9,243 bases of DNA, taken from contig DATBDZ010000293.1 of assembly GCA_036276235.1 (NCBI GenBank), positions 1 through 9,243 on the forward strand, in the 5' to 3' direction. The stretch comes from JANWHF01 sp036276235. GTDB taxonomy: Bacteria > Planctomycetota > Phycisphaerae > Tepidisphaerales > Tepidisphaeraceae. Position numbers and translations under genes: made by a program. The notes under the pieces were generated by a model that saw only the letters and a list, made by a program, of their open reading frames with translations, made no database searches and had not been told where the DNA came from. Positions 1 through 5,604 of the stretch are shown here, one piece after another (position 1 is the stretch's first letter; each line of letters starts with the position of its first letter).

Positions 1-1
1 C

Positions 2-1033
2 GCATGGACTTACACCACCGCGCAGCCGCAGGCGCCGGGCTATCACAATTATTGGATGATTGTGGATGGGGCAGTCACGCTGGATCCGGGCACCAACGCG
101 TTCATCGGTTATGGCCACATGTGCAACGGGTTTGAAGTCCCCGAGCCGGGCGTCACATGGTATGAACTCAAGGATGTGCCCCATGGGAACGTGCTGATCA
201 AAAATTACAGGGCCAAATCCACGGGTCAATGGCGGCACATCTATATGTACACGCCGCCGGGCTATGACAGCGACGCCGCTACTCGCTACCCCGTCTTCTA
301 TCTCCAGCACGGCGGCGGCGAAGATGAACGGGTCTGGATCGAGATGGGCCGCACCAATGTCATTCTCGACAACCTGATCGCCGAGGGGAAAGTCAAGCCG
401 ATGATCGTGGTGATGGAAACCAGTGCGGTGCCAGGTGCTGGCGGCGGCGCGCCGGGCGGCCGACGCGGTGGACCGGGCGGCGCACGTGGACCGGGCGCGG
501 GACCGGGTGCCCCGGGCGGACCGACAACTGCCCCCGCAGTTGCAGCGGGCCCCGGCGGCCCGACAACCGCGCCGGGCGCGGGACGCGGTGCGCGCGGGCG
601 CGGCGGGTTCGGCATCGGCGGGCCGGGCGGCGGCGCTTACGGCCAATTCATGACCGCTGAACTCATCCCCTGGGTCGACGCCAACTTCCGCACCATCGCC
701 GACAACAATCATCGCGCGATGGCGGGCCTTTCGATGGGCGGCATGCAGACTCGTGCCGTCACGTTGGCCAACCCCGACAAGTTCGCGTACATCGGCATCT
801 TCAGCGGCGGCACGATTGCGCCGACGGAAATCACCGACAAGTCGAAAGTGAAACTGGTCTTCATGAGCTACGGCAGCGTCGAAGGCGGCGCTAACAACGT
901 CAAAGCCGCAGCGGATGCGCTGAACGAGGCCGGCATCTGGGGAGTTTCCTACGTCTCCCCCGGCACAGCCCACGAATGGCAATCGTGGCGGCGCAGCCTG
1001 TATGCGTTTGCTCCGCTGCTGTTTCGGGACTGA
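2..1033 (+). CDS. Esterase, enterochelin-esterase/acetylxylan-esterase-like alpha/beta hydrolase (5' end missing)
   Basis: The frame is open from base 2 to the TGA at 1031-1033, giving 343 residues, and the start lies outside the window. The first ~60 residues (WTYTTAQPQAPGYHNYW, then VDGAVTLDPGTNAF) look like the Ig/CBM48-like N-terminal module of this esterase class. The hydrolase domain follows: YPVFYLQHGGGEDE (oxyanion-hole region), the nucleophile elbow AGLSMGG with Ser at about residue 244, and the closing AHEWQSWRRSLYAFAPLLF with the catalytic His at about 324. Relatives hydrolyse ester bonds on plant polysaccharide side chains or on siderophores and are usually exported; the substrate here is unknown. 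A Gly/Pro/Ala insert of about 70 residues precedes the elbow. The usual acid-residue loop (Gly-x-x-Asp) reads YGSVEGG, so the third triad member may be Glu or may be displaced. The gene ends 50 bases before a terminator and converges with the AI-2E gene. Confidence 0.88.
   Translation, partial: AWTYTTAQPQAPGYHNYWMIVDGAVTLDPGTNAFIGYGHMCNGFEVPEPGVTWYELKDVPHGNVLIKNYRAKSTGQWRHIYMYTPPGYDSDAATRYPVFYLQHGGGEDERVWIEMGRTNVILDNLIAEGKVKPMIVVMETSAVPGAGGGAPGGRRGGPGGARGPGAGPGAPGGPTTAPAVAAGPGGPTTAPGAGRGARGRGGFGIGGPGGGAYGQFMTAELIPWVDANFRTIADNNHRAMAGLSMGGMQTRAVTLANPDKFAYIGIFSGGTIAPTEITDKSKVKLVFMSYGSVEGGANNVKAAADALNEAGIWGVSYVSPGTAHEWQSWRRSLYAFAPLLFRD
430..637 (+). repeat. Gly/Pro/Ala-rich low-complexity insert inside the esterase gene
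   Basis: These codons encode a run made almost only of Gly, Pro, Ala, Arg and Thr. It includes two copies of a GGPTTAP unit, at about 515-538 and 557-576. It sits between the strand ending IVVMETSAV and the helix starting QFMTAELIPWVDANF, where ordinary family members have a short loop. Local GC is far above the rest of the gene. It is best read as a disordered, repeat-expanded surface loop. The long open frame on the other strand here (298-615) follows from this composition and is not a gene. Confidence 0.8.
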
Positions 1034-1083
1034 TCAGTGACGAACCGCACCTGCCGTTGAACCGGGTGCGCAGGTGAGATCAG

Positions 1084-1126
1084 AAAACGAGGCAAGGGTC
1101 TTGGCGGCCCTTGCCTCTCGTTTTTT
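1084..1126. terminator. Bidirectional Rho-independent terminator between convergent genes
   Basis: A perfect 10-bp stem pairs GAGGCAAGGG (1089-1098) with CCCTTGCCTC (1108-1117) around a 9-base loop. TCG and a run of six T (1121-1126) follow on the plus strand. On the other side AAAA (1084-1087) gives a short U-run on the minus strand. It lies 50 bases after the esterase stop and about 90 bases after the end of the minus-strand AI-2E gene, so it can end both transcripts, more strongly on the plus strand. Confidence 0.88.
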
Positions 1127-1208
1127 AAAGATGGCTGGCGCGTCGGACGGCCATTCGCCCGAACGAATCGCATCACTCGACAATCGCGCCCGATAACAAG
1201 CTCTCGAT

Positions 1209-3209
1209 CTATACCGCGGCCAATACCTGCGATTGCGGCTGCGCCTCGACTTTCGCATTCTCGCGAGCGCGCCGAATCAGTACGGGCTGAATCAGTTGGT
1301 GAATCTCCGCGATCGCCGCGCCGAGGGTCGTTGTCAGGCTCACTGCGCCATCCCGCGGCAAACGTGCCAACGCCTTCTTGCGATCCGCATTGCTCGTCCA
1401 CAGGCCTGCCACCAACGGCAATTCGGGGAATCGTGCACAAAGCCGCTTGCAGAGATATCGCGAGTGGGTCAAGGCGGCAGGCGGAAGCGCCGAAATGCAA
1501 ACCGCGCCCGCATCATGCGTCTGCACCAATTCCAGCACCTCGCCGGTTAGCGACACTTGCGATGCGGCGATGGCAGGCTGTCCTTTAAGTTCCAGAAGCT
1601 GCGCGAGCATCAGTCCGACCAACTCGTCGGCCTCGCCGTGGGCCGGCAGACACAGTACGTTGACAATCGGTTGCCCCGAATTTGACGGCCGAATCGGCGT
1701 CTGCGCTACGCTGGCCGCGCTGCCGGGCTGGGCCTCCGCTTCCGCCGGCGCGGCAGTGGCGTTCTCCGCGCTCTGCGCCTCTCCCAATTCTTCGATCAGA
1801 TCGCGCATCGCCTGGTGGATGAAAACCTGGCGCTCGGTGTCTAACTGCCCGAGATGACGATCCTTCGCCGCCATCACCAGCGCGGGAATCATGATCTGGT
1901 CGTATACGAACTCCAGACCCTTATCCTTTCGATAGTCGTGCAGCAGTTCGCCGGCTTCCTCCTGGTCCATCGAAAGAAGCCGTTGATAGACACGGACGAA
2001 TGGCTCCAAAGCCTGCTCGTCGCCCAGAAGCACATCAAAAAACGACAGATGTGGAACATACTTTCCCAGGACGACGACGATGACGGTCAACGGCGTGGCG
2101 AGCAGCAGCCCGATCGGTCCCCACAGCCATGTCCAGAATACCGCGGAAACGAGGATCGCCATGATCGACAAACCTGTGCTCGATCCCAGGAGCCACGGCT
2201 CAAGCACGTTGGCTATCACCAGCTCGATGGCCACATACATGCCCAGTGTCGCCGCAAAGACCGCGGCGCTGTTGAAGATCGCGAACGAGAGAATCACCGG
2301 CACCGCCGCGGCGACGATCGGGCCCAGGTACGGGACGAACCGCAACACCGCCGCGAGCAACGCCCACACGAGCACATTGGGAAAGCGGCCTTCGGCGGAA
2401 GACAATCCGATGATCCACAGCCCGATTCCGACGCAGATCCCGTAGCTCACGTTGATGACCGACTGCATCAGCAGGTAGCGACTGATGCGCGTTGCGGCGT
2501 CGTCCAGCGCCTGCGTAGTCAAGTTTAGTCGTCCGTGGCCAACGAGCCGGATCATCCGGTCGCGCAGGTCGCGGCGGTTTAACAACATGAAGATCAGAAA
2601 GACGACAATCAGGCCGCTGGTTGCCAGTGGGCCCAGGAGTTGTCCCAGATAATGCCCGACGATTTGCAGCGAAGAGGAAGGCTCGGAATATTCCCGGACC
2701 GGCAGCGGGTTTTGCGGAGAAACTTGCGGAAGACCAGGCTCGCCGGGGCGACTGTTGGGTGGCTGCGCCGCGGTCGTCAGCTTTCCCATCCCCGTCGTCG
2801 CGAGGGAAGGCTGCGTCCCCGCGATGCTCTTCATGGTGTCTTCCACGCCCTTGGCCGCTTTGGAAAAGCTGCCGCCCGCGGCACCCCGGAAGCGATGCAA
2901 TTTGCTCTGTATCGTCACCCCATAATCCGGCAGTTTCTCGGCGACCTCCACAAACTGCCGCTCCACCGTCCAGCCAACGGCCCCGAGCACGGCCAGCGCC
3001 ACGCCGACCGCGATAAGCACCGCCGCGATCCGCCCGACCCGAAATCTTTCCAGCCATGTCACGGCAGGCGCCAGCACGAAGCCCAGCAGAACCGCGACCG
3101 CCAGCGGGACCAGCACCGCCTGGGCAAAATATAGGGCCGCGACGGTCGCGAAGATCGTCGGCATCAAACCGAGCTTCACGCCGTTCCGTGTTTCCGTCAG
3201 TCGTGCCAT
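1209..3209 (-). CDS. AI-2E family transporter (PF01594) with C-terminal B12-binding-like cytoplasmic domain
   Basis: This is a 666-aa inner-membrane protein. Residues ~10-390 are the AI-2E/PerM-type permease core: hydrophobic segments near 15-50, 60-82, 195-212, 250-270 and 276-382, with the family-type stretch VPYLGPIVAAAVPVI at ~292-306. Residues ~85-190 form the soluble loop between the early and late spans and hold a Pro-rich section. Residues ~396-478 are helical (GLEFVYDQIMIPAL) and resemble the cap of cobalamin-binding modules. After an Ala/Pro-rich linker, ~514-645 look Rossmann-like (NVLCLPAHGEADELVGLML, then VCISALPPAALTHSRYLCK). The cobalamin His of DxHxxG is not evident, so B12 binding is doubtful. 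Members export small molecules or ions; the substrate here cannot be told. The ATG at 3209 lies inside the end of the 30-aa gene upstream, with a weak GAGG 11 bases before it, so translation is probably coupled. Confidence 0.9.
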   Translation of the reverse strand: MARLTETRNGVKLGLMPTIFATVAALYFAQAVLVPLAVAVLLGFVLAPAVTWLERFRVGRIAAVLIAVGVALAVLGAVGWTVERQFVEVAEKLPDYGVTIQSKLHRFRGAAGGSFSKAAKGVEDTMKSIAGTQPSLATTGMGKLTTAAQPPNSRPGEPGLPQVSPQNPLPVREYSEPSSSLQIVGHYLGQLLGPLATSGLIVVFLIFMLLNRRDLRDRMIRLVGHGRLNLTTQALDDAATRISRYLLMQSVINVSYGICVGIGLWIIGLSSAEGRFPNVLVWALLAAVLRFVPYLGPIVAAAVPVILSFAIFNSAAVFAATLGMYVAIELVIANVLEPWLLGSSTGLSIMAILVSAVFWTWLWGPIGLLLATPLTVIVVVLGKYVPHLSFFDVLLGDEQALEPFVRVYQRLLSMDQEEAGELLHDYRKDKGLEFVYDQIMIPALVMAAKDRHLGQLDTERQVFIHQAMRDLIEELGEAQSAENATAAPAEAEAQPGSAASVAQTPIRPSNSGQPIVNVLCLPAHGEADELVGLMLAQLLELKGQPAIAASQVSLTGEVLELVQTHDAGAVCISALPPAALTHSRYLCKRLCARFPELPLVAGLWTSNADRKKALARLPRDGAVSLTTTLGAAIAEIHQLIQPVLIRRARENAKVEAQPQSQVLAAV

Positions 3210-3289
3210 CGTTGTAACCGCCTCAGGAAAAGATCGATGAGCACGTCAAGGACAGCGGCATACAGAATGAGCGTGATTACAAATCGCAT
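3197..3289 (-). CDS. 30-aa single-span membrane peptide, overlapping the AI-2E start
   Basis: The ATG at 3287-3289 follows AGGAA by 6 bases and opens 30 codons. The peptide starts MRFVITLILYAAVLDVLID and ends in the basic tail RRLQRWHD. One hydrophobic helix covers residues 3-22 and the positive end should face the cytoplasm. The stop TGA at 3197-3199 lies 13 bases into the AI-2E gene (shared ATGGCACGACTGA), a typical coupling arrangement. A longer frame reading from 3436 exists, but its upper part is the DUF3309 gene in another frame and has no ribosome site, so the short start is preferred. I recognise no family. It could be an accessory subunit of the transporter, or a leader ORF whose role is to drive translation of the transporter. 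Confidence 0.6.
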   Translation of the reverse strand: MRFVITLILYAAVLDVLIDLFLRRLQRWHD

Positions 3290-3295
3290 GGTCAA

Positions 3296-3300
3296 TTCCT
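3296..3300 (-). promoter_or_regulatory. Ribosome binding site that fixes the start of the 30-aa peptide
   Basis: AGGAA on the minus strand sits 6 bases before the ATG at 3289. It supports translation of the short peptide and argues against the longer in-frame reading that starts at 3436. Confidence 0.6.
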
Positions 3301-3345
3301 GCTCTTCAAATTGACTTTTGAGATTCACGACATCGGCGTGGCCAG

Positions 3346-3510
3346 TCAAAAGCCCGGCTGGATCACGTGGGTGAGCATGAGCACCAGAACAATCACGAGA
3401 ACCAGCCCCAACCCGCCGCTTGGCCCGTAACCCCAATTGCGACTGTACCCCCAGCGCGGCAAGCCGCCGACAAGCAGCAAAATCACGAGGATGAGTAGTA
3501 CCAATCCCAT
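3346..3510 (-). CDS. DUF3309 family small membrane protein
   Basis: This 54-aa protein has two hydrophobic stretches (residues ~2-17, MGLVLLILVILLLVGG, and ~33-48, GLGLVLVIVLVLML). A conserved-looking loop PRWGYSRNWGYGPSGG joins them. The loop and the length match DUF3309 proteins, which are small and widespread, often seen in stress-associated operons, and have no known biochemical role. The start is certain: GAGGAG lies 6 bases before the ATG at 3510. The gene heads a probable three-gene unit with the 30-aa peptide (56 bases on) and the AI-2E transporter. It is easily missed because of its size. The membrane location is inferred from hydrophobicity. Confidence 0.85.
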   Translation of the reverse strand: MGLVLLILVILLLVGGLPRWGYSRNWGYGPSGGLGLVLVIVLVLMLTHVIQPGF

Positions 3511-3516
3511 AAGAAG

Positions 3517-3522
3517 CTCCTC
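3517..3522 (-). promoter_or_regulatory. Strong Shine-Dalgarno site of the DUF3309 gene
   Basis: GAGGAG on the minus strand, 6 bases before the ATG at 3510, is one of the best SD matches in the window. In contrast, the plus-strand genes obg, pyk and the metallophosphoesterase show none. Confidence 0.75.
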
Positions 3523-3538
3523 TAAAGTACGTCTAAGG

Positions 3539-3567
3539 AAAAAGAGAAGCCCATTTCAACGGGCCTC
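3539..3567 (-). terminator. Rho-independent terminator after the lipoprotein gene
   Basis: On the minus strand GAGGCCC (3567-3561) pairs with GGGCTTC (3552-3546), 7 bp with one G-T, around an 8-base loop. TC and five T (3543-3539) follow. It lies 23 bases past the stop of the lipoprotein gene and 29 bases before the DUF3309 start, so it separates the two. A weak promoter-like pair (TTGAAA at 3559-3554, 17 bases, TTAGAC at 3536-3531) overlaps the hairpin loop and could restart transcription for the DUF3309 unit. Confidence 0.7.
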
Positions 3568-3589
3568 CCCGAGTTGGATTTCCAGCCGC

Positions 3590-3784
3590 CTATGGCGTCT
3601 TTTTCTCGACGCTGGTCTTGTCGTCCGTGTTGGTAATCGGGTTATGCGTGGTTGTGGTCTCCTCGTGCGTGGTGCCGCCAAACAGACCCGGCTTGTCGGT
3701 TGTCGTATGGGAGGTTTCGCAACCCAGGGTGTAGAAACAAGGAGCCAGCATTGCTGCCAGCGCCAAACTATGAATCGCTTTCAT
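3590..3784 (-). CDS. Small Thr-rich lipoprotein, unknown function
   Basis: This 64-aa protein begins with a signal peptide (MKAIHSLALAAMLAPCFYTLGC): Lys at residue 2, a hydrophobic core, then LGC with Cys22 as the likely lipidated residue. The lipobox is imperfect, with Thr at -3; Cys16 is a weaker alternative. The mature part is hydrophilic and rich in Thr, Asp and Lys (HEETTTTHNPITNTDD), suggesting a flexible tail outside the membrane. AGGAG lies 5 bases before the ATG at 3784. The gene stands 79 bases after the HicA/eRF1-like gene and ends at the terminator near 3546-3567. I do not recognise a named family. Confidence 0.75.
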   Translation of the reverse strand: MKAIHSLALAAMLAPCFYTLGCETSHTTTDKPGLFGGTTHEETTTTHNPITNTDDKTSVEKKTP

Positions 3785-3826
3785 GAGATCTCCTAAAGAT
3801 CAGAATTGCCAGGATGGGCCTTCGAG

Positions 3827-3842
3827 CGCGACACACGTCGCG
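3827..3842. repeat. Inverted repeat CGCGAC-ACAC-GTCGCG upstream of the lipoprotein gene
   Basis: A perfect 6-bp inverted repeat with a 4-base loop lies in the 79-base gap between the HicA/eRF1-like gene and the lipoprotein gene, 43 bases before the lipoprotein ATG. No T-run follows on the minus strand, so a terminator is unlikely. Its right arm continues as TCGCGAC (3838-3844), a motif also found twice in the divergent control region at 5573-5597. An operator is possible. Confidence 0.45.
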
Positions 3843-3863
3843 ACTTGAAAATAATTGCCCGTG

Positions 3864-4574
3864 TTATCGTGTTAAGATTGTTTCAGCGAGAGTGAACCGC
3901 GCATCCTTTGCATAGAATTCGCGCGCTTGAGCCAGCAACTGGTTTTCGCTCATGTGTGTTTGATCCACCACCACGCTGCCAATCACGCGCGCCGCCAGCT
4001 CCTTATGATTTTTCTTCAGCTCGCGCAGCAGTTCTTCCATTGCGCTGCTGGCGCCGGTGCCGCTGCCGAAGAGCAGGATCGTTTGGGCCTCGCCGAGCGT
4101 TTTGGCGATCGCCTCGTAGAAGCTTTTGTTTTCCGGGGTGCGCTGCCCGTTTGAATCGTCTCCCACATTGTGCAGATAACGGCCCGACCCCTGTGGGTCG
4201 TACGGCGTAATCCGTTGCGGCACGGCGCCGTGCATTTCCGTGCGGTACACGCGCGCCTCGCGATGATCGATGGCGACCAGCAGATGCGCGCCGGCTGCCG
4301 CCTGCTCGTCGGGCGCTGCTGCACCCGAGCGCTCGAGGAAATGGCGAATTTCCATGAGTTGCTTGACTTCCGCCACGTCCTTCTCGCGCGCGGGGTGCAG
4401 CACGAGTGTTTCCCCGCCGGCCGTGACTTTGAGGTTTCCGTTGGGCTCTTCGACGACCTCAGCCAGCGCGTGCAGCAGCGAGCGCACATCGCGCCAATGC
4501 AGGTTGTGCGCGGCGGGATGCCGGAATATCGCGTCGTAGGTGGTTCTGTGCGAGCCGCTCAGTTTTGGTTTCAT
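3864..4574 (-). CDS. HicA-like N-terminal domain plus eRF1-like (baeRF-type) C-terminal domain
   Basis: This is a 236-aa soluble protein. Residues ~8-84 (TTYDAIFRHPAAHNLHWRDV, then GGETLVLHP, then EIRHFLERSG) resemble the small HicA-like RNA-binding fold found in proteins starting with an 'IFxHP...I.W.D' pattern. Residues ~97-225 resemble the eRF1 domain 2/3 family called host-attachment or baeRF: strand LLVAIDHREARVYR, then TILLFGSGTGASSAMEELL, then RVIGSVVVDQTHMSENQLLAQAREFY. No GGQ motif is seen, so peptide release is not expected; binding to ribosomes or RNA is inferred. The start overlaps the stop of the 133-aa gene as ATGA (4571-4574). No SD is present (the bases before the start read CCTCCC), so it is probably translated by coupling. 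The domain calls come from reading the sequence; the eRF1-like half is the surer one. Confidence 0.72.
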   Translation of the reverse strand: MKPKLSGSHRTTYDAIFRHPAAHNLHWRDVRSLLHALAEVVEEPNGNLKVTAGGETLVLHPAREKDVAEVKQLMEIRHFLERSGAAAPDEQAAAGAHLLVAIDHREARVYRTEMHGAVPQRITPYDPQGSGRYLHNVGDDSNGQRTPENKSFYEAIAKTLGEAQTILLFGSGTGASSAMEELLRELKKNHKELAARVIGSVVVDQTHMSENQLLAQAREFYAKDARFTLAETILTR

Positions 4575-4972
4575 GGGAGGTCTTTCATCTGTGTCTGAAG
4601 TTTCCTGTTCGCTTTCGATCTTCGTGTGGGATACGGCGGAAGCGCCGCGAAAGTGGAATAGGAGTCGCGCGCCGGCATCCCGATGGTGGCTTCACCGCGG
4701 GCCTCCTGCTCGATCGAGTCTTCGATCCAATCCACGTGCTTTTGAACCACTGGATCGCACGCCGCCTTGCCGGCGCTGCTGCGCGACAGCGTCAGGAATT
4801 TCTCCAGCCCGATCAGCAGCGCGCGGCCCGCGGTTGGCCCGGCGTCAACACGGGTGCTGTTGCGCGTGATCTCCCACACACCATCAGGGAGGAGGGAAAA
4901 CATCCACCGCACGCCGCCTTCGCCGACGGAGGCGAACAATTCCCGGGTCGTCTGGGCTTCAAGGGTTTTCAT
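4571..4972 (-). CDS. Hypothetical protein, 133 aa
   Basis: I recognise no family. The N-terminal half (GVRWMFSLLPDGVWEI, then GPTAGRALLIGLEKFLTL) looks like a small alpha/beta domain. The C-terminal half is helical to ~residue 95 and then becomes basic and Pro/Ser-rich (PPYPTRRSKANRKLQ), likely disordered. There is no signal peptide and no membrane span. Its reality rests on position: it starts 24 bases after the DUF2294-like gene and shares ATGA with the HicA/eRF1-like gene. The ribosome site is weak (GAGA about 8 bases before the ATG at 4972). The ordinary product length and the tight packing argue for a true gene in a three-gene unit. Confidence 0.7.
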   Translation of the reverse strand: MKTLEAQTTRELFASVGEGGVRWMFSLLPDGVWEITRNSTRVDAGPTAGRALLIGLEKFLTLSRSSAGKAACDPVVQKHVDWIEDSIEQEARGEATIGMPARDSYSTFAALPPYPTRRSKANRKLQTQMKDLP

Positions 4973-4996
4973 GCAATCTCTCGTTTCAAAGGTCCG

Positions 4997-5416
4997 TTAC
5001 GACTTCTGGGGCGGCGAGCTTCCGTTCCATGTTTCCGATGGGATTTTCTGGGCGAGTTGGAACACCTGTACCATCGTGCCGCTCGTGAAGACCTGCACGA
5101 CGGTGCCGGTTGTCGTCTCGATTTCTGCGGTTGCCTGCCGCACGTCCACGCCGGTGATTCGCTTGATTTCCCGCCGCAGGCCCAGGGCCGAGTTGGCAAA
5201 GAGCTGGCGGTGAAATTCCTGCACTTTCGCGGCGCCCTCGGCGTTGCTGGACATCGCCCGTTCCGCGGGAGTCAGGGCTTCGTGCAGGGTGATCACCAGC
5301 GTGTCGTCGCTGAGAACAACTGTGACGGCTTTGGGCGGATGGCCCGTCCGCTGATGCTGGAAATCCCGGGCGGCCTCCGCCACCTGCTCGGCCATCGTCA
5401 TGCTCAACATGCTCAT
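4997..5416 (-). CDS. Divergent MpsC/DUF2294 family protein
   Basis: The 139-aa reading follows the DUF2294 (MpsC, PF10057) plan seen in the neighbour at 5613. TGHPPKAVTVVLSDDTLVITL corresponds to MGRGPKDIRAHLIDDLLVVRL. LTPAERAM corresponds to LTAAEQHL. The stretch ITGVDVRQATAEIETTTGTV corresponds to LTGTEVISLHHDISTMTGEE. The family is soluble; MpsC was named with a cation-translocating, membrane-potential system of Gram-positive cocci, but its action is unclear and no MpsA/MpsB partner is in view. The frame stays open to an ATG at 5494, but those 26 codons lie across a terminator hairpin. I chose the ATG at 5416, which has GGAG 5 bases before it. It probably heads a unit with the next two genes. 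The C-terminus repeats VVQVF/MVQVF. Confidence 0.78.
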   Translation of the reverse strand: MSMLSMTMAEQVAEAARDFQHQRTGHPPKAVTVVLSDDTLVITLHEALTPAERAMSSNAEGAAKVQEFHRQLFANSALGLRREIKRITGVDVRQATAEIETTTGTVVQVFTSGTMVQVFQLAQKIPSETWNGSSPPQKS

Positions 5417-5421
5417 CTGCG

Positions 5422-5425
5422 CTCC
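5422..5425 (-). promoter_or_regulatory. Ribosome binding site that sets the start of the minus-strand DUF2294 gene
   Basis: GGAG on the minus strand lies 5 bases before the ATG at 5416. Starting here gives a protein of normal family length and keeps the hairpin at 5457-5502 in the untranslated leader. The alternative ATG at 5494 is inside the hairpin and has no SD. Confidence 0.6.
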
Positions 5426-5450
5426 GGCGGTGGCGGTGAAACTATGTGGC

Positions 5451-5502
5451 AAAAAAAAGCCGACGTGGCCTGGCACCGTGAAAGGTGCGGCCACGTCGGC
5501 TT
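5451..5502 (-). terminator. Very strong intrinsic terminator hairpin in the leader of the minus operon (possible attenuator)
   Basis: AAGCCGACGTGGCC (5502-5489, minus strand) pairs perfectly with GGCCACGTCGGCTT (5470-5457), 14 bp. A further 5-bp GCACC/GGTGC stem lies inside, separated by a 2-base bulge, with a 6-base loop. Eight T (5458-5451) follow on the minus strand. It sits 35 bases before the chosen start of the DUF2294-like gene, and the gene upstream is divergent, so there is no upstream minus gene for it to end. It should stop transcripts started in the divergent promoter region unless something prevents it. The options are an attenuator, the end of a small RNA of roughly 100-150 bases, or insulation. 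Confidence 0.8.
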
Positions 5503-5512
5503 ACTCGTCAGC

Positions 5513-5539
5513 GGGCCTCCCGGAAAAACCGGGCTGCCC
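5513..5539. repeat. Second hairpin in the divergent leader
   Basis: On the plus strand CCCGG (5519-5523) pairs with CCGGG (5529-5533) around AAAAA. An outer GGGC/GCCC pair (5513-5516 with 5536-5539) lies across a 2x2 interior loop. In a minus-strand transcript this hairpin comes first, with a U5 loop, and the terminator hairpin follows 10 bases later, so the two form a compact structured leader. Confidence 0.6.
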
Positions 5540-5572
5540 TTCATCTAGTCATCCGAATATTACTGAATTGAT

Positions 5573-5597
5573 CTCGCGACCTCTAACAGCTCGCGAC
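5573..5597. repeat. Tandem CTCGCGAC repeat in the divergent promoter region
   Basis: CTCGCGAC occurs at 5573-5580 and again at 5590-5597, a 17-base period. Each copy contains the palindrome TCGCGA. It lies between the two divergent DUF2294-family genes, close to a -10-like element. This spacing puts the copies on similar faces of the helix and suits a dimeric regulator. A third TCGCGAC lies at 3838-3844 before the lipoprotein gene. Binding by any protein is inference. Confidence 0.45.
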
Positions 5598-5604
5598 GAA
5601 CTCT

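Noticed and set aside
2200..3057. 285-codon open frame on the same strand as the AI-2E gene in another frame
   Set aside because: Gly/Arg-rich shadow inside a gene with a clear permease domain and transmembrane pattern.
3290..3436. Upper part of the 79-codon minus frame starting at 3436
   Set aside because: It overlaps the DUF3309 gene in another frame and lacks an SD; only its last 30 codons, with their own SD and a membrane helix, look real.
5417..5494. 26-residue N-terminal extension of the minus DUF2294 protein (ATG at 5494)
   Set aside because: The codons span the terminator hairpin and T8, no SD is present, and the family does not have this extension; ATG 5416 has GGAG at the right distance.
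5495..5515. CTGACGAG on the minus strand right after a hairpin, resembling the hammerhead ribozyme core CUGANGA
   Set aside because: No GAAA follows the next stem (it runs into T8 instead) and there is no proper NUH cleavage site before the first stem, so the other two core parts are missing.
4565..5548. 327-codon open frame on the plus strand
   Set aside because: It is antisense to the 133-aa and DUF2294-like genes, crosses the terminator hairpin and resembles no protein family.
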